DNA of 64,000 bases from positions 62,001 to 126,000 of the forward strand of contig NZ_BMWE01000014.1 of assembly GCF_014651075.1 (NCBI RefSeq), in the 5' to 3' direction. Shown one piece after another: positions 28,930 through 36,971 of the stretch. The notes beneath the pieces were generated by a model. The model was given only the letters and a program-made list of their open reading frames with translations, was not told the origin of the DNA and searched no databases. This DNA is from Streptomyces djakartensis. GTDB lineage: Bacteria; Actinomycetota; Actinomycetes; Streptomycetales; Streptomycetaceae. Numbering within the stretch: the first letter of the stretch is position 1; each line of letters opens with the position of its first letter. The translations under genes were made by a program, and so were the position numbers.

Positions 28930-29793
28930 GTGCGTCTTCCTGTGCTGGCGGGTGTCGACGGATCCGGCTCCGGCGCGGCGGCGGCCGGCTGGGCTGCGCG
29001 GGAGGCCGCGCTGCGGGGCGTCCCGCTGCGGCTGTTCCACGCCTCTCCGCCGCTTCCAGGGGCCACCGTGCCGGCCGCGGCCCTGGATCGGTTGCACCAG
29101 ATGGGTGACTGGTTGCTCGAGCGCCTGGTCACGGACCTCGGCGATCGCCACCCGGACCTCGAGGTGCGAGTCGAGCAGGCGGACGAAGCCCCGGCCGCGG
29201 CGCTCCTCGCCGCGGCCCGTGATGCCGGACTCCTCGTCATCGGCATGCGCGGGACGGGCGGCTTCGATGGTCTGGCGGTCGGCTCGGTGGCCCTGCGCAC
29301 GGCGGCGGCCGCCCCGTGCCCTGTCGTGCTCGTCCCCCACCGCTGCGGTGGCCTGCCCGACGGGCAGGTCGTGCTGGGGTTCGACGGGCGCCGGCCGGCC
29401 GGCGAGGTGGCCGACTTCGCCTTCTCGGCCGCCGAGGCACGCGGAGCGCGTCTGCGCGTGGTGCAGGCCTGGGCGTTTCCCGCCGAGTCCGTCTCCGCCC
29501 GGATGCCGGTGGTGACCGAGGAGGACCGCGCCACGTGGGAGGACCAGGAGGTTCTGCTGCTCTCGGACGCGCTGCGGGCCTGGCGGGAGAAGTATCCCGG
29601 CGTCAGGGTCGGCACCGATGTCATGCTGCTGCACCCCGCCGAGGCGCTGCTGAACGCCTCCCGGGGTGCGGGCCTGCTCGTGGTGGGGCGCCGCACCGAT
29701 CCCAGGGCCGCCGAAGGCCGGCTGGGTCCGGTCGCACACGCGGTACTGCACCACGCCCGCTGCCCGGTGGCGGTCGTACCCCACGGCGGGTGA
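28930..29793 (+). CDS. universal stress protein with two UspA domains
   Basis: 287 aa. GTG at 28930 has AAGGAGG (28918-28924) 5 nt upstream. Two UspA units: the first opens VLAGVDGSGSGAAAAGWAAR and closes LLVIGMRGTGGFDGLAVGSV plus PCPVVLVPH; the second opens VVLGFDGRRPAGEVADFAFS and closes GLLVVGRRTD...CPVAVVPHGG. The ATP-binding glycine motif GxxGxxxxGSV is kept in the first domain but altered in the second (RRTDPRAAEGRLGPVAHAV). Tandem Usp proteins in actinomycetes accumulate in hypoxia, starvation and dormancy. It is convergent with pfk, 7 bp apart. Confidence 0.92.
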   Translation: MRLPVLAGVDGSGSGAAAAGWAAREAALRGVPLRLFHASPPLPGATVPAAALDRLHQMGDWLLERLVTDLGDRHPDLEVRVEQADEAPAAALLAAARDAGLLVIGMRGTGGFDGLAVGSVALRTAAAAPCPVVLVPHRCGGLPDGQVVLGFDGRRPAGEVADFAFSAAEARGARLRVVQAWAFPAESVSARMPVVTEEDRATWEDQEVLLLSDALRAWREKYPGVRVGTDVMLLHPAEALLNASRGAGLLVVGRRTDPRAAEGRLGPVAHAVLHHARCPVAVVPHGG

Positions 29794-29800
29794 GGGCCGG

Positions 29801-30826
29801 TCAGCCGTAGAACACCTCGAACTCGTCGTACAGCGACGGATCGACCACCTTGTTCGCCCCGGTGGCGTCGGCGAGAGGGAGGCGGACGATCCGCGTGCCC
29901 CGCAGGGCGACCATGACGCCGAAGTCACCGTCCTTGACCGCGTCGATGGCGTGCAGCCCGAAGCGGGTGGCCAGCCACCGGTCGAAGGCGCTCGGGGTGC
30001 CGCCGCGCTGGATGTGGCCCAGCACCGTGGTGCGGGCGTCCTTCTCGGTGCGGGCCGAGATCTCCCGGGCCAGCCATTCGCCGATGCCGGACAGCCGCAC
30101 ATGGCCGAACTCGTCCAGTGACTGGTCCTTGAGAACCATCTGCCCGTCCTTGGGCACGGCCCCTTCGGCGACGACGACGATCGGCGCGTAGTTGATCTCG
30201 AATCGGCGTTTCACCTGCTCACAGACCTGATCGATGTCGAACGGCCGCTCGGGGATGAGGATCACGTTGGCGCCGCCCGCGATGCCGGCGTGCAGGGCGA
30301 TCCATCCGGAGTGCCGTCCCATCACCTCCACCACGAGGGCGCGCATGTGCGACTCGGCGGTGGTGTGGAGGCGGTCGATCGCCTCCGTCGCGATTCCCAC
30401 GGCGGTGTCGAAGCCGAAGGTGTAGTCGGTGCCCGAGACGTCGTTGTCGATGGTCTTCGGCACGCCGACCAGGTTGATCCCCTGCCGGCTCAGCTCCCTG
30501 GCCGCTCCCAGCGTGTCCTCGCCGCCGATCACGACGAGCGCGTCCACCTCGTGCGTGGCGAGGGTCTCCCGTACCCGTCGCAGCCCGTCCTCGTGCTTGA
30601 ACGGGTTGGTGCGGGAGCTCCCGAGAATGGTCCCGCCGCGCGGGAGAATGCCCCGCACGCCGGCGATGTCCAGGGGAACGACGTCGTTCTTGAGCAGACC
30701 GAGCCAGCCGTCCCGCACACCGACGAAGTCGAAGGCGTATTCCTGGACGCCTTTGCGCACGACGCTGCGGATCACCGCGTTGAGCCCGGGACAGTCACCG
30801 CCACCGGTGAGAACTCCGACCTTCAT
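29801..30826 (-). CDS. 6-phosphofructokinase, predicted pyrophosphate-dependent
   Basis: 341 aa from ATG 30826 behind GGGAGAAGG. Phosphorylates fructose 6-phosphate in glycolysis. The family motifs are GVLTGGGDCPGLNAVIRS, PRGGTILGSSRTNPF, KTIDNDVSGTDYTFGFDTA (catalytic TIDND), EVMGRHSGWIA and LGHIQRGGTPSAFDR. At the phosphoryl-donor site it has GGEDT with Asp104 and Lys124 (numbering as in E. coli PFK, where these are Gly and Gly); Asp104/Lys124 is the signature of PPi-dependent PFKs. So it likely uses PPi reversibly rather than ATP. It is convergent with the Usp gene and runs the same way as the DUF998 gene 88 bp upstream. Confidence 0.93.
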   Translation of the reverse strand: MKVGVLTGGGDCPGLNAVIRSVVRKGVQEYAFDFVGVRDGWLGLLKNDVVPLDIAGVRGILPRGGTILGSSRTNPFKHEDGLRRVRETLATHEVDALVVIGGEDTLGAARELSRQGINLVGVPKTIDNDVSGTDYTFGFDTAVGIATEAIDRLHTTAESHMRALVVEVMGRHSGWIALHAGIAGGANVILIPERPFDIDQVCEQVKRRFEINYAPIVVVAEGAVPKDGQMVLKDQSLDEFGHVRLSGIGEWLAREISARTEKDARTTVLGHIQRGGTPSAFDRWLATRFGLHAIDAVKDGDFGVMVALRGTRIVRLPLADATGANKVVDPSLYDEFEVFYG

Positions 30827-30914
30827 GGGCCTTCTCCCGTTCGCTGGACACCCTGCCTCCAGCCTCCCTCCGTTGTATCCGCGGTGACCACTCGACGGCT
30901 CCACGGCGCTTGCG

Positions 30915-31514
30915 TCAGACCGGGAACCGGTCGCGCGCCGAGCGGTGCAGGCAGGAGAGGACCACCACGAGAGGCCAGAGGGACTGGAGGGTCGTCACCG
31001 CGCGTTCGGCCACGCCCGGGGCGCCTTGCAGCTGAAGCTCCACCAGGAACCAGGCCATGCCCACCGCCATCGCGGCGGTGGCGCCGAGGGAGGGAAGCGG
31101 GCGCAGCCCCCACGGCACGGCGCCACCCGTTCGGGCGGCCAGGACCGGCCAGGCGGCCAGGAAGGAGAAACCGACGGCGGCGATCGAACCGTGGCTCAGG
31201 GAGCCACCGCTGCTCGGTGCCGGGATCACCGCCACCGCCAGGGCCGCGACGCCGCCCGCCGCCAGCGCCAGGCGGCCGGGTGTCGCGGCGGGGCGGAGCC
31301 CCCAGGAGGTGAGGAGGTGGCAGGCGCCCACGGCGACGAAGGCTCCCGTCATCACCCAGGAGCCCGAGGTTCCGGGGGCCGCCAGGACACTGATCGTCTG
31401 AGCGGCTGGGTCGTAGGCGGGGCCGTGCAGTGATGCGGCCACCATCCAGCCGAGAACCAGGACGGCAGGCGCGCAGCTCGACGGCAGCAGTACCCATTTA
31501 GGGACAGATCGCAT
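30915..31514 (-). CDS. DUF998-family membrane protein
   Basis: 199 aa from ATG 31514. Six predicted membrane helices begin with VLLPSSCAPAVLVLGWMVAA and the family's PAAQTISVLAAPGTSGSWVM loop (typical 'iS.L...g..g..m' of DUF998). The conserved short loops suggest a transport or lipid-handling role, but function is not known. It is divergent from the phosphate permease gene across a 118-bp region holding an AACGGG-CGA-CCCGTT inverted repeat, and lies upstream of pfk on the same strand. Confidence 0.78.
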   Translation of the reverse strand: MRSVPKWVLLPSSCAPAVLVLGWMVAASLHGPAYDPAAQTISVLAAPGTSGSWVMTGAFVAVGACHLLTSWGLRPAATPGRLALAAGGVAALAVAVIPAPSSGGSLSHGSIAAVGFSFLAAWPVLAARTGGAVPWGLRPLPSLGATAAMAVGMAWFLVELQLQGAPGVAERAVTTLQSLWPLVVVLSCLHRSARDRFPV

Positions 31515-31527
31515 CGAGACACCGTAA

Positions 31528-31542
31528 AACGGGCGACCCGTT
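31528..31542. promoter_or_regulatory. inverted repeat in the DUF998/pit divergent promoter
   Basis: AACGGG-CGA-CCCGTT, a perfect 6-bp inverted repeat placed 13 bp before the DUF998 start, suitable as an operator for one or both genes. Confidence 0.35.
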
Positions 31543-31632
31543 CTTCCTGTGCCACCACTGCGGCTCCTGGCGCGTCCCCCGGCGGCTTTCGCGGCACGAT
31601 GGGTCCGTGCGGCTGCGGAAAGGCGATCGGGC

Positions 31633-32631
31633 ATGGAGCTCACTCTGGTGGTGCTGATCATCGTCGTGGGACTGACGTTCGACTTCACCAACGGTTTCCA
31701 CGACGCGGCGAACGCCATCGCCACCTCGATCTCCACCAGGGCCCTGACGCCACGTGTGGCGCTGGTCATGGCGGCGGTGATGAATTTCTTCGGCGCCTTC
31801 CTGGGGACCGGGGTCGCCGAGACCGTCGGCAGTGGCATCATCGGCGCGCCCGAGGACACCTCGGGCCTGCTGCTGGTCCTGTGCGCTCTCCTCGGAGCCA
31901 TCGGGTGGAACGTCTTCACCTGGTGGCGGGGGCTGCCCACCTCGTCCTCGCACGCGCTGATCGGCGGGCTCGTCGGCGCCGCCCTCGCCGCCTCCGCCTC
32001 GGTTCACTGGTCCGGCATCGTGGACAAGGTCATCCTGCCGATGCTGCTGTCCCCACTGGTCGGTGTGTTGCTGGGGTACGCGCTGCACACGGCCATCCTG
32101 TGGATCTTCCGCCGTGCGACTCCCCGGCGCACCGTGCGCCGCTTCCGTATGGCACAGACCGTGTCCGCCGCGGCCATGGGGCTGGGCCACGGGCTTCAGG
32201 ACGCGCAGAAGACCATGGGGGTCATCGTGCTCGCCCTGGTCACGGCGGGCTGGCAGGACGACTTCTCCGTCCCCACCTGGGTGATCGCCGCCGTGGCGGC
32301 CGCCATGGCCGCAGGGACCTACAGCGGCGGACGACGCATCATCACCACCCTCGGCCGGCGCATCGTGCACCTCGATCCCCCGCGCGGCTTCGCCGCCGAG
32401 ACCGCCGCCGCGACCGTTCTCTACACGACCGCGTTCCTGGTGAAGGCGCCGATCTCCACCACGCAGACGATCACCGCGGCCATTCTGGGCGCCGGTGCCA
32501 CCCGGCGTGCCTCCGCGGTGCGCTGGCAGGTGGCCCGCTCGATCGTCACCGCCTGGGTCCTGACGTTCTTCGGGGCCGGGGTTCCCGCCGCCGCGATCTA
32601 TCTGGTTCTGCATCACCTCACCGGGGCGTGA
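31633..32631 (+). CDS. pit: PiT-family low-affinity inorganic phosphate transporter
   Basis: 332 aa, H+- or metal-phosphate-coupled permease. ATG at 31633 (AAAGG upstream) puts the first helix at the start. The PiT signature appears twice as expected: GLTFDFTNGFHDAANAIATS near the N-terminus with the GFHDAAN motif, and AMGLGHGLQDAQKTMGVIVL in the middle, each followed by a P-T/I-S-S/T-T-(S/Q) loop (GLPTSSSHALIGGL; KAPISTTQTITAAILG). Eight to ten helices are predicted. No PhoU-like gene adjoins it, and no clear PHO box was seen in its promoter. A link with the PPi-type PFK nearby, both handling phosphate economy, is speculative. Confidence 0.93.
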   Translation: MELTLVVLIIVVGLTFDFTNGFHDAANAIATSISTRALTPRVALVMAAVMNFFGAFLGTGVAETVGSGIIGAPEDTSGLLLVLCALLGAIGWNVFTWWRGLPTSSSHALIGGLVGAALAASASVHWSGIVDKVILPMLLSPLVGVLLGYALHTAILWIFRRATPRRTVRRFRMAQTVSAAAMGLGHGLQDAQKTMGVIVLALVTAGWQDDFSVPTWVIAAVAAAMAAGTYSGGRRIITTLGRRIVHLDPPRGFAAETAAATVLYTTAFLVKAPISTTQTITAAILGAGATRRASAVRWQVARSIVTAWVLTFFGAGVPAAAIYLVLHHLTGA

Positions 32632-32770
32632 CGGCGGCCCGGAGGGACCACGGCCGGGAAGCGCGAGTCGTCGCGAAGCGCTTCGGCTGAGTATCATCCT
32701 ATGGACGTAAATCGGGTGATTTGCCTTCGAGGGTCGTCGCCGACGGCGGCCATCCTCGCCGGAGTGATCC

Positions 32771-33601
32771 ATGTCCCGCACCGGCACGACGGACGACGGC
32801 GACGAGCTGCTGACCAGGCTCGGCACCCTGACCGCGCAGGCGCGTGCGCAGGCCGAGATGCAGCGGTCGCGGGTCGAGCTCGCCATCGCGCTGCAGCGTG
32901 GCATGCTGCCGCGGGATCTGCCCGTCGCCCACCGGCTGCATCTGGCCGTCCGGTACGCCCCCGCCTGCCAGGGGCTCAACGTGGGCGGTGACTGGTACGA
33001 CGCCTTCCCGCTGGGCGACGGACGTATCGGCCTGTCCATCGGTGACGTCCAGGGACACAACATCGAGGCGGCCGCCTTCATGGGGCAGGTGCGGGCGGGG
33101 ATGCGGGCCCTGGCCTCCGTCACCGGGGACCCGGGCGAGGTCCTCGCCCGGACCAACGGGCTGCTGCTGTCCCTGGGCTCCGATCTGTTCGCCACCTGCA
33201 CGTTCATGCGGCTCGACCCGTGTGCCGGTGTGCTGGAGAGCGCGCGGGCGGGGCATCTGCCGTGCGTGTGGGCCACCGCGGACGGGAAGTCCGGCGTCAC
33301 GGAGGACGAGGGCGGGCCGCCGCTCGGCGTCCAGGCGGGCCTGCCGTACCCGGTGACCCGGTACGAGCTCACCACCGGCGGTGTCTTCGCGCTGCTCACG
33401 GACGGAGTCGTGGAGGGACCGTCGATGCGGCTCGAGGAGGGCCTGGACCAGGCGGTCCGGCTCGTCGGCATCGCGGCCGTGGCGGCCCTGGACGTGGACG
33501 CGCTCGCGGCTGCCCTGATCAAGGGCGCCGAGCGCGTGGGTCACGACGACGACGCCGCCGTTCTGGTGGTGGGCCTCGACGGGCCGGACGCTCAGCCGTA
33601 G
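32771..33601 (+). CDS. stand-alone SpoIIE/PP2C-type serine phosphatase
   Basis: 276 aa, ATG behind GGAGTG. After a helical lead-in (RSRVELAIALQRGMLPRDLP, the linker typical just before SpoIIE domains) comes the phosphatase: LNVGGDWYDAFPLGDGRI, LSIGDVQGHNIEAAAFMG, ESARAGHLPCVW, FALLTDGVVEGPSMRLEEG and GHDDDAAVLVVG with the metal-site aspartates. It lacks any sensor domain. The next gene, 100 bp on, encodes a MASE1 membrane sensor without an output domain, an arrangement that looks like a split receptor-phosphatase. Likely target is a phosphorylated STAS protein. Confidence 0.92.
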   Translation: MSRTGTTDDGDELLTRLGTLTAQARAQAEMQRSRVELAIALQRGMLPRDLPVAHRLHLAVRYAPACQGLNVGGDWYDAFPLGDGRIGLSIGDVQGHNIEAAAFMGQVRAGMRALASVTGDPGEVLARTNGLLLSLGSDLFATCTFMRLDPCAGVLESARAGHLPCVWATADGKSGVTEDEGGPPLGVQAGLPYPVTRYELTTGGVFALLTDGVVEGPSMRLEEGLDQAVRLVGIAAVAALDVDALAAALIKGAERVGHDDDAAVLVVGLDGPDAQP

Positions 33602-33701
33602 GGCCGGCCGCGGGTTCCTCAGCCGTCGCGCCGCGGGGTCCTCGGCCATTGGGCCGGACGGCCCCGCGCTCACCTCGCCGACGCCGCGGCCTCGGTGTCT
33701 C

Positions 33702-34712
33702 ATGGCTGCTGTGGTGGGTAGCCAGGATCCGCGTGCGCCGGTCGTCGTCGTTCTGCAAGCGCTGGCCGTCGCCGCCTGCTACTACGTCTCCGGGCAGCTG
33801 GGTCTGCTGCGGGAACTGGTCGTCGGGGGCTCGGTCGTCACCCCCATCTGGCCTCCCACCGGCGTATCGGTCGCCTTCCTGCTGATCTTCGGGCCGCGCT
33901 GCTGGCCGGGCATCGCCCTGGGGGCCTTCTTCGTCATCATGTCCCTCACCACCCTCAGCCCTTCGGTGTTCGGCGTGCTGGTGGGAAACACGGCCGCGCC
34001 GGTCGTGGGGTACCTGCTGCTGCGCCGGGCCGGTTTCCGTACCGACCTCGCCCGGCTGCGGGACGGTCTCGCCCTGGTGTTCCTGGGCGCCTTCACCGCC
34101 ATGCTGATCAGCTCGACGGTGGGCGCCGGCCTGCTGCTCGTCACGGACAAGGTCGACTGGCCGGATTTCTGGGCCGTGTGGCTGGCCTGGTGGGTGGGCG
34201 ACGCGATGGGCGTGCTGCTCGTCACCCCCGTGCTGCTTCTGCTGTCCCGCGTCCGCCGGCCGCTGCGGCTGACACGCTGGAAGGAGGTTCTGGGACTGGC
34301 GCTGATCGCCTGCTGCGTCGTTCCGCTGGCCGCGCACAGCTCGATCAGCGTGATGTTCCTCGTCTACCCGCTGCTGATCTGGGCAGCTCTGCGTTTCCAG
34401 CTGGCGGGCAGCATGCTGTGCGCGCTCGTCGCCTCCGTCCTGGCGACGGTGGCGGCGACCGACCGGAGCGGGCCGTTCGAGCGGCTGACCCGGGTGGAGG
34501 TGATGATCAAGCTGCAGGCCTTCAACGGGGCGATGGCTCTGACGGCCCTGATCCTCTCGGCGGTGATCACCGAGCAGATCAACACCCGGCGTTCGGTGGA
34601 GCACGCCTGCCAGGAGCTGGTCGAGGTCCTTGAGCATCTCACCGCGGGCGAGCCGGCCGACGGCCGGGCCGCCGCGGAGGAGGGCACGCCCGGACGGACG
34701 GAGGGCGAATGA
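33702..34712 (+). CDS. stand-alone MASE1 membrane sensor protein
   Basis: 336 aa. Eight predicted membrane helices form a MASE1 domain: YYVSGQLGLLRELVVGGSVV followed by TPIWPPTGVSVAFLLIFGPR (the conserved P-x-W-P-P-T-G), PGIALGAFF, GNTAAPVVGYLLLRR and WWVGDAMGVLLVTPVLLLL. In other proteins MASE1 is fused N-terminally to histidine kinases, diguanylate cyclases or SpoIIE phosphatases. Here only a 45-residue charged tail (QELVEVLEHLTAGEPAD...) follows the last helix. The preceding phosphatase gene is the probable partner. The ligand of MASE1 domains is not established. Confidence 0.85.
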   Translation: MAAVVGSQDPRAPVVVVLQALAVAACYYVSGQLGLLRELVVGGSVVTPIWPPTGVSVAFLLIFGPRCWPGIALGAFFVIMSLTTLSPSVFGVLVGNTAAPVVGYLLLRRAGFRTDLARLRDGLALVFLGAFTAMLISSTVGAGLLLVTDKVDWPDFWAVWLAWWVGDAMGVLLVTPVLLLLSRVRRPLRLTRWKEVLGLALIACCVVPLAAHSSISVMFLVYPLLIWAALRFQLAGSMLCALVASVLATVAATDRSGPFERLTRVEVMIKLQAFNGAMALTALILSAVITEQINTRRSVEHACQELVEVLEHLTAGEPADGRAAAEEGTPGRTEGE

Positions 34713-34788
34713 CGCGCCGGGAGGGCCGGCCGGTGCCGCCGGCCGCCGGCCCCGCAGGCGGCCGGCACCCGGGCGTAGGGTGGCCGCC

Positions 34789-35298
34789 ATGACCGAGGTG
34801 GAGGTGCTGCAGCTGCTGGTGTCGCCCGCGCACCGCCTGGCCGGGCGGCCGTCGGACGGGCCCGCGGACGGCCCGTCGGACGAACGGGTCGACCGGGTGG
34901 AGGTACGCCGCGGTCTCGGGCTGGTCGGTGACCGCTACTTCGCCCGGCCGGCGCATCGGAACGCGGCCGTGACCATCATGGCGGCGGAGAAGCTGCCCGT
35001 GGACATCGCCCCGTCCGCCGACCTGCGTCACACCCGCCGGAACGTCCTGCTCCGGGGCGTCGACATCGACGGGTACGTCGGCGCGACGATCTCCCTCGAC
35101 TGCGGCACCGGTCCGGTGGTGTTCGCCGTGAACCGTCCCGCCCGGCCCTGCGCCTGGATGGACGTGACGATCGGCCCCGGCGCGCAGCGCGCCCTGCGCG
35201 GCGCGGGTGGTGTGCGGTGCACACCGCTGAGCGACGGGGTGATCAGGCTGGGCCCAGCGACGTTCCGTGTCGTGGCCGGGCCCGGGAACGCGGCATGA
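34789..35298 (+). CDS. MOSC-domain protein
   Basis: 169 aa from ATG 34789. Compact MOSC domain: LQLLVSPAHRLAGR, a GLVGDRYFARP segment, the TRRNVLLRGVDI motif (family 'RRN..t.Gvd') and the conserved cysteine in VNRPARPCAWMDV, which in MOSC proteins is thought to carry a sulfur for molybdenum-cofactor-type reactions. No Moco genes adjoin it. 76 bp separate it from the MASE1 gene. It converges on the YceI gene. Confidence 0.88.
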   Translation: MTEVEVLQLLVSPAHRLAGRPSDGPADGPSDERVDRVEVRRGLGLVGDRYFARPAHRNAAVTIMAAEKLPVDIAPSADLRHTRRNVLLRGVDIDGYVGATISLDCGTGPVVFAVNRPARPCAWMDVTIGPGAQRALRGAGGVRCTPLSDGVIRLGPATFRVVAGPGNAA

Positions 35299-35321
35299 GC
35301 CGTACGGCCGCGGCTGGGTCG

Positions 35322-35975
35322 TCAGCCGCCCGTCGGGGCCAGGCGGATGGCGGCGATGTCGAGCTGCAGCCGCACCTTCTCGCTCACCATCGCGCCGCCC
35401 TCGGCCAGTCTGCTGTTGTACGTCAGGCCCCAGTCGGAACGGTTGATCGTGGTGGTGCCGTCGAAACCGACCCTTTCGTATCCGAAGGGGTCGGTGACGT
35501 GGCCGATGTACGTCATGTCGAGTACGACCGGCCGGGATACGCCTTTGATGGTGAGGTCGCCCGACATGCGAAAGAGGTCGCTACCCGTGTGTTCCACCCC
35601 GCTGCTGGTGAAGCGCATACGCGGATAGGTCGCGGCATCGAGGAAGTCACGGCCGACCAGGTGGGCGTCGCGTTGTTCCACCCCGGTGTCGACACTGGCG
35701 GTGAACAACGTGATGTCGGCCCGTGAGCGGGCGGGGTCGAGAGCGTCGAAGTAGAGCCTGCTTTCGTATTCCAGGAAACAACCGCGCACGGTGGTCACCA
35801 TGGCGTGGCGGACGGAGAAGCCGATCCTGCTGTGCGCGGGGTCGACGACCCATTCACCGGTGAGATTCACCAGGCCGGGGTCGGACAGGGCGGAGGACGC
35901 CGACGTGCCGGCCGGACGCTGTGGGGGGAGGGGCGCGTGTCGGCGGGACGGCACGACGCGGTTGAACAAGTTCAT
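35322..35975 (-). CDS. YceI-family lipocalin-like protein
   Basis: 217 aa. After a 38-residue N-terminus without a clear signal peptide, the YceI barrel begins GEWVVDPAHSRIGFSVRHAM and continues RADITLFTASVDTGVEQRDA, HLVGRDFLDAATYPRMRFTS, DLTIKGVSRPVVLDMTYIG and GFDGTTTINRSDWGL. YceI proteins bind isoprenoid-type lipids in a barrel; a role in quinone or polyprenoid handling is inferred from the family. The ATG follows AGGTGA. Monocistronic by context. Confidence 0.92.
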   Translation of the reverse strand: MNLFNRVVPSRRHAPLPPQRPAGTSASSALSDPGLVNLTGEWVVDPAHSRIGFSVRHAMVTTVRGCFLEYESRLYFDALDPARSRADITLFTASVDTGVEQRDAHLVGRDFLDAATYPRMRFTSSGVEHTGSDLFRMSGDLTIKGVSRPVVLDMTYIGHVTDPFGYERVGFDGTTTINRSDWGLTYNSRLAEGGAMVSEKVRLQLDIAAIRLAPTGG

Positions 35976-36155
35976 GATTCACCTGGGTACTTCAGTTTCG
36001 TTATGGCCGCAAGTCCCCTTGGCGTTCACGGTTGTTGAGACGACCGCCTGAACCTCTTTTGCCGCCCCTTCACACAGAATCCACACATGTCTGCCGCGGC
36101 GCACCGCCGGAATAACCATCCGAAACGCCATGGTTTTCATTTGGGGGCATATCGG

Positions 36156-36971
36156 CTATTCGGTCGGCGTCACCTCGATCGCGAGGTCGTTGTCCACCGT
36201 GTAGTAAGGGCGCATGACCGTGTTGCCGGTCGTCACCGCCGGGTAGACGAAGACGTGCTTGCGGTCGGCCAGGTCGTCGAGCAGCCGGGCGATCCTGACC
36301 GGCGGCGCGTCGGCGGCGGGCCGGACGAAGGCGTCCCAGACCCGGCCGGGCCGCTCCCCCGCGACCGTCAGGTCCTCGCTGCCGGCGGTGAAGGAGAAGC
36401 CCCTGCCGTCGTCGTCGATCCGCGGGCGCAGCTCCCGTACGGTTTCGCTGCCGCGCAGGCGCAGCCGCACGGTGGCGTCCTCGTCGAGGCGGGCGCCGTG
36501 CAGGCGGGCCGTGACCGTGATGGCCCGGTCCGTGACGTCGACGGTGCCGGCCTCCGCGTGGGCGGCGCGCCGCCATGCCCTGAGCGCGAGGAAGCCGTCC
36601 TTCGTGACGTACGGGATGGTGACGCTTACCGGGGAGGGCCGGTCGCGCAGGTGTCCGTCGACCAGGGCGCGCTGATCTCTGAGACCGGGGCGCAGCCGCT
36701 GTCGTCCGGCCTCGGGGTCCGCCAGCAGGTACAGGTCCCAGCGGCCTTCGTCGAGGGCCGGGTGCGGTTCCAGTACGGCGTGCAGGTGGCCGTCGGTACG
36801 GCCGGGCTCCAGGTCGAGGAGGCGGCGGGTCGTCTCGGGCTGCCCCTTCTCGGGGCGCAACCGCAGCAGCAGCCGGGGGCGGGTACCGGAGTCCGGGGGG
36901 AGGCTGAAGACGATGCGGCCGTCCGCGGCGGTCGTGCAGTCGGCGCGCAGGGTGTTCTGGTACGCGGTCAT
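36156..36971 (-). CDS. beta-rich hypothetical protein coupled to a glycosyltransferase
   Basis: 271 aa, no recognised catalytic motif. The sequence alternates short strands typical of two or three beta-sandwich modules (GRIVFSLPPDSGTRPRLLLR; DGHLHAVLEPHPALDEGRWD; VTVTARLHGARLDEDATVRL), ending YYTVDNDLAIEVTPTE. Its ATG overlaps the stop of the GT4 gene by 4 nt, so the two are translationally coupled and the products probably act together. The repeated sugar-polymer-like sandwich units resemble accessory domains of teichoic-acid glycosyltransferases, but this is a structural guess. Homologues are often labelled 'transferase' with no basis I can see. Confidence 0.7.
   Translation of the reverse strand: MTAYQNTLRADCTTAADGRIVFSLPPDSGTRPRLLLRLRPEKGQPETTRRLLDLEPGRTDGHLHAVLEPHPALDEGRWDLYLLADPEAGRQRLRPGLRDQRALVDGHLRDRPSPVSVTIPYVTKDGFLALRAWRRAAHAEAGTVDVTDRAITVTARLHGARLDEDATVRLRLRGSETVRELRPRIDDDGRGFSFTAGSEDLTVAGERPGRVWDAFVRPAADAPPVRIARLLDDLADRKHVFVYPAVTTGNTVMRPYYTVDNDLAIEVTPTE

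Noticed and set aside
26911-30102. Long minus-strand open frame across the SpoIIE, Usp and pfk region
   Set aside because: Crosses three well-supported genes in non-coding frames and has no recognisable domain.
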